A DNA stretch of 64,000 nt from Candidatus Magnetominusculus dajiuhuensis (GCA_015233465.1 JADFXP010000012.1:1-64000); one strand, 5' to 3'. Numbered from the stretch's first letter, positions 9,839 to 18,683 are shown. A program made the numbers and translations. The notes: a model not told the origin generated them from the letters alone.

Positions 9839-10399
9839 CTAAATTCCTCTTAATATTCTTTTTGACTCATTTATGTGATCGTTATCTATGAATAATGCGT
9901 CATTTTCAATGACAGACATAAGTTCTTCAATTTTAAGTTTAAATCTTTTAGACGTACCAGATGTTAATTCATCTTCATATTTAAGCCATTCAGGATATTT
10001 ATGGCTATATTCACTTAATTCCCATTGAGTTTTATTTCCAAAATTATTAATTATAAAATCTAAAGCCTCTATATCGGTTTCAGAAAGCATATCATAAGAA
10101 TATTCGATATTTTTCTTAGATTTGAAATTATTTTCATCTATTTTTTCAATGAAATCACTAACATCTTTAAATTCTTGCTTACTAAGCATATTAGAATTGA
10201 AAGAAAGAATATCTTTAAGAGTTGAACCAACGATTCCAAGCGGCATTGCAAAATATGTATCATGAGTAATAGAGCGACCATAGCGGGTAAGATGATATTT
10301 ATCAGCAAAAAATATTAGTTTGATAAGTTTTATCTTATCGCAAGTACCTAATTTATCTAATAAATAATGTACTGCTTCTATTATAGTCTTAGTTTCCAT
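9839..10399 (-). CDS. Panacea/SocA-domain (DUF4065) protein, probable antitoxin
   Basis: A 187-residue protein with the DUF4065 pattern: an N-terminal helix pair (YLLDKLGTCDKIKLIKLIFF), then ADKYHLTRYGRSITHDTYFAMPLG, a hallmark of this family, and a C-terminal part with WELSEYSHKYPEW. DUF4065 proteins include SocA, a proteolysis adaptor/antitoxin, and the PanA antitoxins found beside many unrelated toxins. It lies 8 nt upstream of the 145-aa gene, the usual pairing. The ATG at 10399 has AAGGA 5 nt upstream; a TTG directly before it is less likely. It stands at the head of the minus-strand defence cluster, so the pair may guard or regulate the helicase-methyltransferase operon downstream. Confidence 0.82.
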   Translation of the reverse strand: METKTIIEAVHYLLDKLGTCDKIKLIKLIFFADKYHLTRYGRSITHDTYFAMPLGIVGSTLKDILSFNSNMLSKQEFKDVSDFIEKIDENNFKSKKNIEYSYDMLSETDIEALDFIINNFGNKTQWELSEYSHKYPEWLKYEDELTSGTSKRFKLKIEELMSVIENDALFIDNDHINESKRILRGI

Positions 10400-10523
10400 C
10401 AAATCCTTAACTTCTGATATAATATCGGTTCATAATGTAATTACTTTAACATATTTTGTATTTATTAGTATTATTATATCAATCTTATTAATACTAAATA
10501 AATAAACTTACTTTATATGCTTT

Positions 10524-10609
10524 GATTTCTAAAAATTATACGTACTTGCTAATAGATTTAGATTATCCTTTCAGTATAATTCATTTATCCCCCGCTATCC
10601 CTATCTGGA
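10524..10609. repeat. Island-specific intergenic repeat, copy 1
   Basis: An 86-bp segment that aligns end to end with 11366-11452. Both start with GATTTCTAAAAA, continue with TTAT(A/T)CG(T/C)ACTTG, have a variable A+T middle and end in a C-run of the form TCCCCC..TACCCCTATC(T/G)G. No gene is seen in 10403-10690 apart from this repeat. It may be a regulatory site or a remnant of a duplicated promoter or origin region. Confidence 0.6.
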
Positions 10610-10690
10610 CAGTGAATAGATTAACTTTTGTAGCTGGGCTTGGACTTGATGCGAGTATGTTTGACATAAACTGTTATTCAGGTTCTACTT

Positions 10691-11095
10691 TTAAGCTATT
10701 TCTAAAGGTTTATAAGTTGCTCTACCTCTAAATTCTTTTGGAATTTCACTAAAATGGAATGTTTCCTTTACAGATACATCAATCTTTGGCTGCGTTCTTT
10801 TCAATATTTCTTTTGCAGCAGCTAACGCAGTTGAAGCCTTAACTACCTTTATGTCTCCAAAAGGTTTACCTTGAACTAAATGTTCTATAGCTTTATAAGC
10901 AAGAGGTTCAAGATTAGTTAAATCAAAATTACTATTAATGCCCAATTGACGTTTTATTTTTTGAATATATGAACGGCTAACTTTGAATCGTTCTACAATA
11001 TCAACATCACGGAATCCGTGTTCCATAAGCGATATTATAGCAACTTGTTTAAGGGTTAGCTTAGGTGCAACATCTGTTAGTTGAATAGTATTCAT
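10691..11095 (-). CDS. HTH protein resembling phage terminase small subunits
   Basis: A small HTH protein. An N-terminal helix-turn-helix (LTLKQVAIISLMEHGFRDVD then IVERFKVSRSYIQKIKRQLG) is followed by a helical region ending KASTALAAAKEILKRTQPK, a pattern typical of small terminase subunits and related phage HTH proteins. This suggests a phage or satellite origin for the island. The frame is open back to a TTG at 11143, and an ATG at 11110 also exists. I use the ATG at 11095 because the recognisable domain begins just after it, although no start has a strong ribosome binding site. No large terminase or structural phage gene is nearby, so it is either an orphan or co-opted as a regulator. Confidence 0.6.
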   Translation of the reverse strand: MNTIQLTDVAPKLTLKQVAIISLMEHGFRDVDIVERFKVSRSYIQKIKRQLGINSNFDLTNLEPLAYKAIEHLVQGKPFGDIKVVKASTALAAAKEILKRTQPKIDVSVKETFHFSEIPKEFRGRATYKPLEIA

Positions 11096-11365
11096 AGGAA
11101 ATAATAACATAAAATAAATATGCCTGTCTATTTCTTGCGTCAAAATCTGCCTAAATAATAGTTAATCTGTATAACTTCAATCTTAGTCAAGGATAAATGA
11201 CAATCGCCGAAAGATTATTAACAAAGTATTAAGAAACCTTGAATAAATACATTAATGTAAACTGTTTTTTTGTACATTATATCTTATGTTTATTCCTTGT
11301 ATTCCCTTGTCTTTACTTAATTTTTTTAATATTTCTATTGTGTACTAAAATTTATAAAATAACCC

Positions 11366-11452
11366 GATTTCTAAAAAATTATTCGCACTTGAGAAGAGGT
11401 CTAAAATATAATCATATAACTAATTAGAATCCCCCCTGTACCCCTATCGGTA
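11366..11452. repeat. Island-specific intergenic repeat, copy 2
   Basis: The second copy of the 86-87 bp repeat seen at 10524-10609, in the same orientation. One copy lies on each side of the HTH gene, about 840 bp apart. Apart from this repeat and the short palindrome at 11511-11529, the interval 11144-11546 holds nothing I can call a gene. Confidence 0.6.
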
Positions 11453-11510
11453 GAGTTGTGACTTATCTATGGATAAACCTTTAAAGTGATATATACGATA
11501 TATTTTTATT

Positions 11511-11529
11511 TTGTAAAATCATTTCACAA
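11511..11529. promoter_or_regulatory. Possible operator palindrome
   Basis: TTGTAAAATCATTTCACAA is a 19-bp imperfect palindrome (TTGT(A/G)AAA arms around a short centre). It lies 17 bp upstream of the ATG of the 125-aa gene, a position suited to a repressor binding site. No protein is identified that would bind it; the nearby HTH gene is one candidate. Confidence 0.35.
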
Positions 11530-11546
11530 TTAGATACACTTAACTT

Positions 11547-11924
11547 ATGATAATTTTAAATAAATCTATTTCAACTAAAAAAGGTAAAGACCTTGACAAT
11601 GAAATCCAAGCGATAATAGATATAAATAATAAGGTTATTTGCAAAGCATTGAACCGAAGGCCTGTTCTTCTTGATAAATATCTTGAAGCCTGTAATAACC
11701 GAAAGGATAAAACAAGGCGAAAGCAGCTATTCAAAGCAGCAACAGAATTGATTAAGGTAGCCACAGAAGCCGATATAATATCTACACGAAAAGAACGGCT
11801 TGGGATAGGTTATAGTCTAAAAGGATTGTTGCCAAACAGTAAAATAATAAATATACATATTAGAGAAGAGATTGTCAGCAAGAATAAAATACTTTTTCTT
11901 ATATCTACTTTTATCAGGGAATAA
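11547..11924 (+). CDS. Unidentified 125-aa protein of the island
   Basis: I do not recognise this protein. It has a basic, helical N-terminal two-thirds (KSISTKKGKDLDNEIQAIID, then a run rich in Lys and Arg) and a C-terminal beta-like segment ending KNKILFLISTFIRE. An opposite-strand reading frame covers part of the same DNA, but the plus frame has the more natural composition, runs to a clean stop and is followed 3 bp later by an inverted repeat. No clear Shine-Dalgarno is seen before the ATG. The position between phage-like and integrase remnants suggests an accessory gene. Confidence 0.45.
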   Translation: MIILNKSISTKKGKDLDNEIQAIIDINNKVICKALNRRPVLLDKYLEACNNRKDKTRRKQLFKAATELIKVATEADIISTRKERLGIGYSLKGLLPNSKIINIHIREEIVSKNKILFLISTFIRE

Positions 11925-11927
11925 AAA

Positions 11928-11979
11928 AAGTCTAACTATCAAGCGCCCATATTTAATGAGGAAAAGACTGTTAGACTTT
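11928..11979. terminator. Inverted repeat after the 125-aa gene
   Basis: AAAGTCTAAC (11928-11937) pairs with GTTAGACTTT (11970-11979), a perfect 10-bp stem with a 32-nt loop. It begins 3 bp after the stop codon of the 125-aa gene. The long loop and lack of a T-run make it an atypical terminator; it could also protect the mRNA 3' end. Confidence 0.4.
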
Positions 11980-12168
11980 CAAGTTTTCTACTGCCGTTAG
12001 GACACTACAATTACTTGTAATGATTTTTCACCTTTTCAGTAAAATAGAAAACCCATTCCCTTTCTTATGTCTTATTATATATCAGGAAAATTATAATAGT
12101 CAAGCCCTCTGTCTATTTTTTAATATCGGACTGTATAGTAATTGTATAGTAGACAGACAGAAATATAA

Positions 12169-12194
12169 GGAAAAGGGGAGTAATCCCCTTTTCC
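12169..12194. terminator. Strong hairpin near the island end
   Basis: GGAAAAGGGGA and TCCCCTTTTCC form a perfect 11-bp stem around a GTAA loop. It is followed by CTATTTTG, so it could act as a weak rho-independent terminator. It lies 75 bp before the tRNA-Thr fragment. The remainder of 11980-12268 holds no gene I can support. Confidence 0.55.
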
Positions 12195-12268
12195 CTATTT
12201 TGACAAAAACTAAGGACTGGCAAGGATTTAGAAAGATATGGTAAATTAATAAGCCCGCATATTAATAA

Positions 12269-12310
12269 TTCGTAATCAGCAGGTCGGCGGTTCAAATCCG
12301 CTCCTCGGCT
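12269..12310 (+). other. 3' half of a tRNA-Thr(CGU) gene: attachment-site scar
   Basis: The sequence reads as the 3' part of a tRNA: anticodon loop TTCGTAA (CGT at 12271-12273), 3' anticodon stem TCAGC, variable loop AGGTC, T stem GGCGG, T loop TTCAAAT, T stem CCGCT, 3' acceptor strand CCTCGGC and discriminator T. There is no D arm or 5' acceptor strand upstream. The intact tRNA would begin GCCGAGG. Tyrosine integrases commonly target tRNA 3' halves and leave such a copy at the far end of the inserted element. The decayed integrase immediately after it supports this reading. It is therefore probably one att site of the island, with the intact tRNA-Thr beyond the left edge of the window. Confidence 0.8.
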
Positions 12311-12390
12311 TTAAATTATTCTTATATTTCAATTAGTTATGGTTAGCTGAAATTTCTAATTATTTGCTCTTCTCATATTTTCTCATATTC

Positions 12391-12576
12391 TTAAAATTTC
12401 TTAGACTTAAAGATAACAATAGAGGCATATGCGGTTATCGTTTCTATCCCTGAACCATGCGTATATATTTCATTAGCTTGGATGCTTTTATGACCTGTCA
12501 TTACCTTCCGTTTGTCTACAGTTATAACCTGCGTCTGCCAGTCCAATTAGGCTTGAGCTATAGTCCCATTATCCAT
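12391..12576 (-). pseudogene. Decayed C-terminal end of a tyrosine recombinase (integrase)
   Basis: On the minus strand a frame ending at 12391 reads VMTGHKSIQANEIYTHGSG, close to the box II region of tyrosine recombinases (GHKS...T..YTH with the catalytic Tyr). A second frame just upstream reads LIGLADAGYNCRQ, matching the preceding (A)DAG part of such integrases. The two pieces are joined by a frameshift. An ATG at 12576 with AAGGAGA upstream opens the first frame but meets a stop after nine codons. The remnant lies 80 bp from the tRNA-Thr fragment, where an integrase is expected. The gene is clearly non-functional. Confidence 0.6.
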
Positions 12577-12615
12577 ATAACATCTCCTTTTAATCACATA
12601 TAGAGTATTGCATGT

Positions 12616-13914
12616 TTATGCTTTACTCTCTGTCAGAATATAAAGAGAAGTTATTTCCTTAACTAACTCTACGATAAGCTGCTCATTCTCTTTGGTTAAT
12701 GTTACATGACCTAAGTCAAAAATTTTCAATAATCTCTCCCATTCAGTGTCAAACCAAGAACCTTTATTCTCTATGACCAATTTTAAAAGTTCAACACATA
12801 TACTGTTTAACTCTGATGCCGACAATAATGGATAAAGTTTTTTTAGGATTTCTAACAATAAACCCAAACGCATTTTGATAGTTTCCGTAACCTGTAACCC
12901 TTCATCCTTGACTGACAATATAAAGTTTATCCAATCACTATGATTCCAACAGCCTTTTTTAGATAACACAAACTTTAAGGCAAAATCTACTATCTTATTT
13001 GTGTCTATCGGGGTCTTTATCTGTAAATCATTATAGAAAACAAAACAGTTTTTGCCATTTTGCTTTGCGTGATACATTGCCATGTCAGATTTTTTAATTA
13101 ACATTTCAGGATCATTGCCGTCATCTGGGCATAAAGCAATACCTATACTTGCGCCAATAGCACAGATTGGCGTTTTGAAGTCAAATGGAGCGCAAAAGGA
13201 TAAAAGCACCTTTTGAGCAACTGTGGCTGCATCTGCCTTGTTTAATATATTTATAACTAAGATTATAAATTCATCGCCTCCAAGTCTGGCTACAGTATCT
13301 GATTCACGTACGCTATTTTCTAATCTAAAGGCTACATCCTTGAGCACCTTATCTCCAGCATCGTGTCCCATTCTATCATTTACACATTTAAAACCATCAA
13401 GATCAACCATAAAAATAGCTATCATTTTGTTATTGCGTTTTGATATATTTAGATGCTGCATGAGCCGGTCATAGAAGAGAGTTCTATTGGGAAGACCGGT
13501 TAGCGCATCATGATAAGCCAATCTTTTAATCTCCTTTTCTATTTTGTGTTTATTCAAAGCCAATTCAATATTACAATGTAAATCCTTCTCATCAAACGGC
13601 TTTAAAACATAACCATACGGCTGAGAGAATTTAGCCCGTTCAATCATTGGCCCATCTGAGTGAGCTGTTAGAAAAACCACAGGGATGTCGAATTTAGAAC
13701 GTATTTCAACCGCAGTTTCTATCCCGTCAATATCTCCACTGAGCTTTATATCCATCAGTACCAAATCAGGTTTATTGTCGTTTAACGTTTTTAATGCCAT
13801 CTCGCCTGAGTTCTCTACTGATAGTATTGTATATCCTAAACGAATCAGAATGGTTTGTATATAATGGGCAGTGATGCCTTCATCCTCAACAATCATTATT
13901 TTTTCGCTATCCAT
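12616..13914 (-). CDS. Response regulator with GGDEF diguanylate cyclase and novel C-terminal repeat region
   Basis: A 432-residue response regulator. A receiver domain (about residues 4-120) has the acidic start IVEDE, the phosphorylated Asp in LVLMDIKLSGD and the Lys in VLKPFD. A GGDEF domain follows (about 135-295) with an intact GGDEF (near 215) preceded by RESD, an RxxD inhibitory site at the expected spacing. It should make c-di-GMP under control of phosphorylation. The last 125 residues are not a known output domain to me and contain two similar blocks, KKGCWNHSDW and NKGSWFDTEW, about 85 residues apart. The ATG at 13914 has GGAGAG 6 nt upstream, and the kinase gene stops 2 nt earlier, so the two genes are coupled. 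Confidence 0.9.
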   Translation of the reverse strand: MDSEKIMIVEDEGITAHYIQTILIRLGYTILSVENSGEMALKTLNDNKPDLVLMDIKLSGDIDGIETAVEIRSKFDIPVVFLTAHSDGPMIERAKFSQPYGYVLKPFDEKDLHCNIELALNKHKIEKEIKRLAYHDALTGLPNRTLFYDRLMQHLNISKRNNKMIAIFMVDLDGFKCVNDRMGHDAGDKVLKDVAFRLENSVRESDTVARLGGDEFIILVINILNKADAATVAQKVLLSFCAPFDFKTPICAIGASIGIALCPDDGNDPEMLIKKSDMAMYHAKQNGKNCFVFYNDLQIKTPIDTNKIVDFALKFVLSKKGCWNHSDWINFILSVKDEGLQVTETIKMRLGLLLEILKKLYPLLSASELNSICVELLKLVIENKGSWFDTEWERLLKIFDLGHVTLTKENEQLIVELVKEITSLYILTESKA

Positions 13915-13915
13915 T

Positions 13916-16513
13916 TTATCTCTCCATGACACATGTTACACTATCATCAAATTTTAGTCTGATAGTATATTTTGTGCCATTAGTTCTGTCTACTTCTAAG
14001 ACAGCATCAAGTTGTTTAACCAATATGGTTATTATCGTTAATCCGAGACTTTTTGGGTTTATTAAATCAAGATTCTCAGGTAACCCAATTCCATTATCGC
14101 CTATGGAAAGTTCTATTTCATTGTCATTCTTTAGCTTCAATGTGATATTAACTTGGCAGATTTCTTTTCCTATAAAAGCGTGTTTTAATATATTTGTAAA
14201 AATTTCGTTTATTATTAATCCACTGGGTATAGCTACATCAATGCCTACACAAATATTTTCCATATCAAGATTTAATAATACCTCTTTATTCTTGTCTGCA
14301 AAAGATGAATTAAGGCTTGTAATAAGATTAAATATGTACTCTTTCATATTCACATCAACAAGGCTTTTTGAACTATAGAGTCTTTCATGAATCATAGCAA
14401 TAGTTTTTATCCTGTTTTGACTCTCTTCAAATATTGCTCGGTAAGTCTCATCTTCAATTTGCATAAACTGAAGTCCTAAGAGACCTGAAATCAACTGTAG
14501 ATTGTTTTTTACTCTGTGGTGCATTTCCTTAAGAAGCAGTTCCTTTTCATGAATAGATTTTTTGAGTTTTTCTTCCATTGCCTTACGCTCTGTTATGTCT
14601 CTTAAAATCATCAGTTTTGATACGCTGCCGTCAGGATTATTTAAAGGAGTATCTATAACGTCATAGGTCTTTTTAGATTTTGCCATAGTAAACTCCCAGT
14701 GAACTGTTTTGCCTTGAAATACTTCAATATTCTTACACCATGGGCATGCTCCACCAAGTTGATGAAAATATGAAAAACATTTATTATCTTTAAAGTTGCC
14801 GAATTCCCTGATTATTGTTGGGTTTGCGTATTGCAGGTTAAATTTATTATCTATAATGTAGATTCCGTCATGCATTGTGTCCATTATATTTAATAATTTT
14901 TTACGTTCAAATTCAAGAGTTGCCTCCATGACTTTACGCTCTGTAATATCTCTGATAATAGCCTGGAAGATAGAGTTATTAAGCATCTTGGCGCTTATTT
15001 CTACATCAAAGACAGTGCGGTCTTTGCGGATCAATCTACGCTCTGTCATTATCGTTTCTCCAGTTCTTAATAGATCAAAGCGTATCGGATTTTTAGTCAA
15101 ATTATCAGGCTCAATAATTTCTCTGACATTGAGCTTTAGTATTTCATCAATGGTGTAACCCAGCATTTCTGAGGCTTTTGTGTTGCAGTCAATATAATTT
15201 CCGCTCAGATCTGAAAGCATTATACCGTCAGAGGCTTGTTCAACCAATGTCCTATATTTATTCTCGCTGATTCGCAGTAACTCCTCTGCTCGCACTCGAT
15301 TACTTATGTCATATCCGTAGATATTAATATAGTGCTTTTCCTGAAGTGGAGCAATTGTGAAATGAAAGTTTTTATTACCTTCCATTATTTCTATTTCTTC
15401 TAAAATATTATTGGATAGGGCATTGTTTATACGTTGTTTCCACATATTGTCAGTAATCTCAAAAGCATCATCTTTTTTTGTTGAAAAAAGAGGTAATAAA
15501 CCTCTGCTTGCCTTGTTTGCATAAATTATCTCACGAACATTATTTATACGAAAGACCGGATTAGGGTTTTCGTTAGGAAATCTGGCAACGCTTTCTGTTA
15601 GCTCTTCGGCTTCTCTTCTTTTTATTTCCTCTGAGTTAATCAATATTGAATTTTTTATGACTATATATACCAGCGCTATCATAGTAAATATCATTGTTAC
15701 CGCATCACTGAAAGGATCCGTTAAAAGACCAAAATGTACCCCTAAACCTCCTATAATATCAAAGACAGTAGGGATTGAAATAACAGTTATAAGCATTCGG
15801 CGAGTTATTAAACCACCTATTGTATCTGAGGTTACTGTTTTCATAAAACCTTTATCTGGTCTTACTAAGAGCATACCTACAAATACAATAAAAAATGTAA
15901 ACAAAGCATCCATTGGCATTGTTATAGAATCATGTACTGCATAAAGACTTGAAACATTATAAATATATCCCTCAAGAGAAAGAATTGTTATAATTCCTGT
16001 AAAAGCTATAAATAATTGCGATATAGTAAACATTTTTTTTGTTTTTATGTCTACTAACATGAGAGAGGTTCCAATCAACATAAAATTTAACGCTGTGCTA
16101 AATGCGATTCTATTATTGTAAACACCGTTTAAATAATTTTCACCTCTCCACATGAAAATCTCAAGACCAAGATTAATGTTAAAAACATATTCTATCACAG
16201 TGAGAAATCCGATTAAAAAAGTGAAGAAAGCGCAGATAAAAGAAAGTTTCATTTTATGTCGTTTTGTTTGTAACGACCATAGAGATATGCCTGTTAAAAT
16301 GAAAGCAATGGCTGCATTTACCCTCATCATCTCGTATTTACAACAAAGCGTCTGTGAATAAAAAAATCTTAAAATCCACACAACCAATGCTATTAATCCA
16401 GTGGAGAAAACGATAATTGAGGCAATTTCAGAAATTTTTGAAAACAAGATTACGTAATCTAAGCTGTTTTTATTTGCATCTTCTTGTGTTCTAAAAGTGT
16501 TTCCTAAAACCAT
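13916..16513 (-). CDS. Membrane PAS sensor histidine kinase (HisKA_2/HWE-like)
   Basis: An 865-residue sensor kinase. About eight hydrophobic segments fill residues 20-290. Then come PAS-type domains (about 300-400, 415-540 with NKYRTLVEQASDGIMLSD, and 550-655 with FNLQYANPTI), each followed by an ITERK-type PAC ending. The phospho-acceptor region is LLLKEMHHRVKNNLQLISGL, the signature of HisKA_2 kinases. The ATPase part has NEIFTNILKHAF (N box) and GDNGIGLPEN. A CPWC pair in the third PAS domain could bind a metal or sense redox state. The stop overlaps the regulator's translation signals, so this kinase very likely phosphorylates the RR-GGDEF protein. The stimulus is unknown. Confidence 0.88.
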   Translation of the reverse strand: MVLGNTFRTQEDANKNSLDYVILFSKISEIASIIVFSTGLIALVVWILRFFYSQTLCCKYEMMRVNAAIAFILTGISLWSLQTKRHKMKLSFICAFFTFLIGFLTVIEYVFNINLGLEIFMWRGENYLNGVYNNRIAFSTALNFMLIGTSLMLVDIKTKKMFTISQLFIAFTGIITILSLEGYIYNVSSLYAVHDSITMPMDALFTFFIVFVGMLLVRPDKGFMKTVTSDTIGGLITRRMLITVISIPTVFDIIGGLGVHFGLLTDPFSDAVTMIFTMIALVYIVIKNSILINSEEIKRREAEELTESVARFPNENPNPVFRINNVREIIYANKASRGLLPLFSTKKDDAFEITDNMWKQRINNALSNNILEEIEIMEGNKNFHFTIAPLQEKHYINIYGYDISNRVRAEELLRISENKYRTLVEQASDGIMLSDLSGNYIDCNTKASEMLGYTIDEILKLNVREIIEPDNLTKNPIRFDLLRTGETIMTERRLIRKDRTVFDVEISAKMLNNSIFQAIIRDITERKVMEATLEFERKKLLNIMDTMHDGIYIIDNKFNLQYANPTIIREFGNFKDNKCFSYFHQLGGACPWCKNIEVFQGKTVHWEFTMAKSKKTYDVIDTPLNNPDGSVSKLMILRDITERKAMEEKLKKSIHEKELLLKEMHHRVKNNLQLISGLLGLQFMQIEDETYRAIFEESQNRIKTIAMIHERLYSSKSLVDVNMKEYIFNLITSLNSSFADKNKEVLLNLDMENICVGIDVAIPSGLIINEIFTNILKHAFIGKEICQVNITLKLKNDNEIELSIGDNGIGLPENLDLINPKSLGLTIITILVKQLDAVLEVDRTNGTKYTIRLKFDDSVTCVMER

Positions 16514-16704
16514 TGTAGTCTGTTCCCCTTTCTCTGAAACAATTTACAGCCATCTATGCAAAAAAGAGATTTATAAACAAACTACCTAAAACACCTTATC
16601 CTGTTTTACTTTATTATGGTCTAATATAATGAGGAAAATCAACTCTTCAGAAAATATTATGGGACTGTAGCTCAAGTCTAATACCAAGCTGATTTCTAAT
16701 AGAA

Positions 16705-16816
16705 GACCTCTGCATAACCTAAGAATTGGCGATATATGATGTACTTACTTATAATTAACTAAGGAGGTAGTATGGATAAAATTACTAAGATTGTAAGACA
16801 AATTTCTCATATTTGA
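16705..16816 (+). pseudogene. Possible insertion-sequence end with start of a dead ORF
   Basis: GACCTCTGCATAACC at 16705-16719 resembles the inverted-repeat ends of the element at 38566-38671 (CCTCTGCGTAAATACC). Fifty bases further on, a very strong Shine-Dalgarno (AAGGAGG) precedes ATG at 16772, but the frame stops after 14 codons (MDKITKIVRQISHI). This arrangement is what the left end of an insertion sequence with a truncated transposase would look like. No transposase domain is left to prove it. The rest of 16514-16946 shows nothing else. Confidence 0.3.
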
Positions 16817-16946
16817 GGTTATCTCTATTACTGCAGCTTGATATGAGCCTAAAAATGAATTTCTAATCTATTAAACAGGGCTTTTAATGAGATATATCCA
16901 AAAGGTTAAACCATAATTGAATATTTCTCCGACAATAGCATTTATA

Positions 16947-18683
16947 TTAAAACTGATTCTCAATTGTTGTGAATACCAATTCCCTCTTTCCTTCAATTGA
17001 AACATCAGAGTCTTTTTCTAAGCCTTCATTTTTAGCAGCCACGAAATCAACCTTATCTTGATAAACTGTGGACGGTTCAAAATTAAAACTTTGCGCATAT
17101 CTTTTCTCTTCTTTTTTCATGGAGGATAATATAACTCTGCCTATTATTGGGGCAATTAATCTGGTCACAACTCCAAATGTCTTATAGATTTCCATCAGAA
17201 GCTCTTTGGTCTTTATCTCCATATGCTTATCATTGCTATACCATTTTGTCATTGCCCAAATTGCTCCAGCGTATGTTGAGCGGAGCGGTTTTACCTCACG
17301 AGCATAGCGATTCCTTATCCTAACATCAGAATGGTCTTTATAATACTGCCAGCCCTTTAACAGCACTTGTATAAGCCGCAAAAGACTTGGGCCATTAATC
17401 TCAAAATCCCTATTAAAGGCATCCATTAGAAGAGGTTCTTCTTGATTGCTGCTAAAATTAGGGTGTCTGTGATTAAATCTGTATTGACCGTGTGTATCTG
17501 CAAGGGCGAATTCATTTTCAGAGAGTACCCTTCCACTTTCTTTTAGCTCTTTATGCAGAGGCGTTCCGGGTACTGCAGTATATAACATGAATTGATGAAA
17601 GACTGTATTATGACTGACTGCATAATCAATAATATCCTTGATGTTATCAGGGGTATGATTTTCTAGTCCTATAATGGATGATCCTAATACTCGGATTCCA
17701 TGAGACTGTAGTTGCATAACCAAGTCACGGGTATCAACTCCGCTAAGTTTCTGGTATTGGCTGTTCTGACCTTCCAGACCCATCCAGACCCAAGATATTC
17801 CAAGTCTGACTAATTGTTCAATAGTATAAGATTTAAGCACACGTGCAGAACTAAAAACTGACATTGACCAGTCTTTTCCATGTTCTTCCATTAATTCAAG
17901 CAAACGCAATGCCCTCTTTCTATGAAATAGAAAATTCTCATCAAGAATAAAAAAAGACTTCGTCTTGAGTTTTTCCTCTAACTGCAGCATTACTGAGTAT
18001 AATTCATCGCCTGTTTCATAAAAATTAATAAACTTTCCCTTCCCGCCAAAGAAATTTGAAGTTGAGCAAAAATTACACCCCATTGGGCAGCCTGCAGAAG
18101 GAATAAGAATTGCTGCAGTATCCCCTTTTTTATTTTTGAGAGATTGTCCCATAATCCTTGTAGTTGTTGCTGAATAAAGCGCAGGATGTCGTATTGGGGC
18201 AAATTCATCTTGACCAAGAAATCTTCGAAACCAGCTTATTCCATCACCTTTGACTACATGATCTGCTAAAGACAGTCCAACATGTCCATCAAGATTGGCA
18301 ACATGACCGCCTACTACAATTGTGGCATTTGGCTGATACTGTCTTATCAACTGACACATCTTATGCACCTTGCCCACATTTGGGATGATTGAGCTGATAC
18401 CGACTATATCGTAGACATGCTCTTTAATCTCTTTAATAAAGCGCTCTAAATCTGGAAAATCAAGCAAAGTACAAGGGGCTTCAATGTTTGCTTGAATCAT
18501 ATGTAAGCCGAAGGATTGATGAAACATCCTTAGTGAAAACACTCCCTGAGCACGAGTTACCTGATTATGATAAAGCTCCATTGGATTTACCTTTCGGCTG
18601 CCAAACTCATCGTCTGTGGCATAAGGACCAAAAACGCTTGATAATAGAATATTAGCTTTAACGCCAAGTTTATGTGTAGTCAT
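16947..18683 (-). CDS. B12-binding-type radical-SAM protein
   Basis: A 578-residue radical-SAM enzyme. The first 190 residues form a Rossmann-like region of the cobalamin-binding type (VGISSIIPNVGKV, TIVVGGHVANLDGHVG). The [4Fe-4S] motif CPMGCNFC lies near residue 205, followed by an (alpha/beta) barrel with DENFLFHRKRALRLLELM and GLEGQNSQYQKLSG. The last 150 residues are helical and contain a hydrophobic stretch near 515-530, so the protein may associate with the membrane. Such enzymes carry out methyl transfers or other radical reactions, often on lipids or secondary metabolites; the substrate here cannot be told. It stands alone, divergent from the downstream HK/RR pair. A second member of the same broad family lies at 47.5-49.1 kb. 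Confidence 0.82.
   Translation of the reverse strand: MTTHKLGVKANILLSSVFGPYATDDEFGSRKVNPMELYHNQVTRAQGVFSLRMFHQSFGLHMIQANIEAPCTLLDFPDLERFIKEIKEHVYDIVGISSIIPNVGKVHKMCQLIRQYQPNATIVVGGHVANLDGHVGLSLADHVVKGDGISWFRRFLGQDEFAPIRHPALYSATTTRIMGQSLKNKKGDTAAILIPSAGCPMGCNFCSTSNFFGGKGKFINFYETGDELYSVMLQLEEKLKTKSFFILDENFLFHRKRALRLLELMEEHGKDWSMSVFSSARVLKSYTIEQLVRLGISWVWMGLEGQNSQYQKLSGVDTRDLVMQLQSHGIRVLGSSIIGLENHTPDNIKDIIDYAVSHNTVFHQFMLYTAVPGTPLHKELKESGRVLSENEFALADTHGQYRFNHRHPNFSSNQEEPLLMDAFNRDFEINGPSLLRLIQVLLKGWQYYKDHSDVRIRNRYAREVKPLRSTYAGAIWAMTKWYSNDKHMEIKTKELLMEIYKTFGVVTRLIAPIIGRVILSSMKKEEKRYAQSFNFEPSTVYQDKVDFVAAKNEGLEKDSDVSIEGKRELVFTTIENQF

Noticed and set aside
10522-10731. 69-residue plus-strand frame
   Set aside because: It covers the 86-bp repeat and the end of the HTH gene; there is no ribosome binding site or recognisable domain.
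11540-11764. Minus-strand frame opposite the 125-aa gene
   Set aside because: Composition is that of a mirror of the plus-strand gene and there are no start signals.
12020-12295. Short frames on both strands across 12020-12295
   Set aside because: They run through the hairpin at 12169-12194 and the tRNA fragment, have no start signals and overlap each other.
12241-12313. A complete tRNA gene
   Set aside because: Only the 3' half is present; the upstream sequence offers no D arm or 5' acceptor strand to pair with CCTCGGC.
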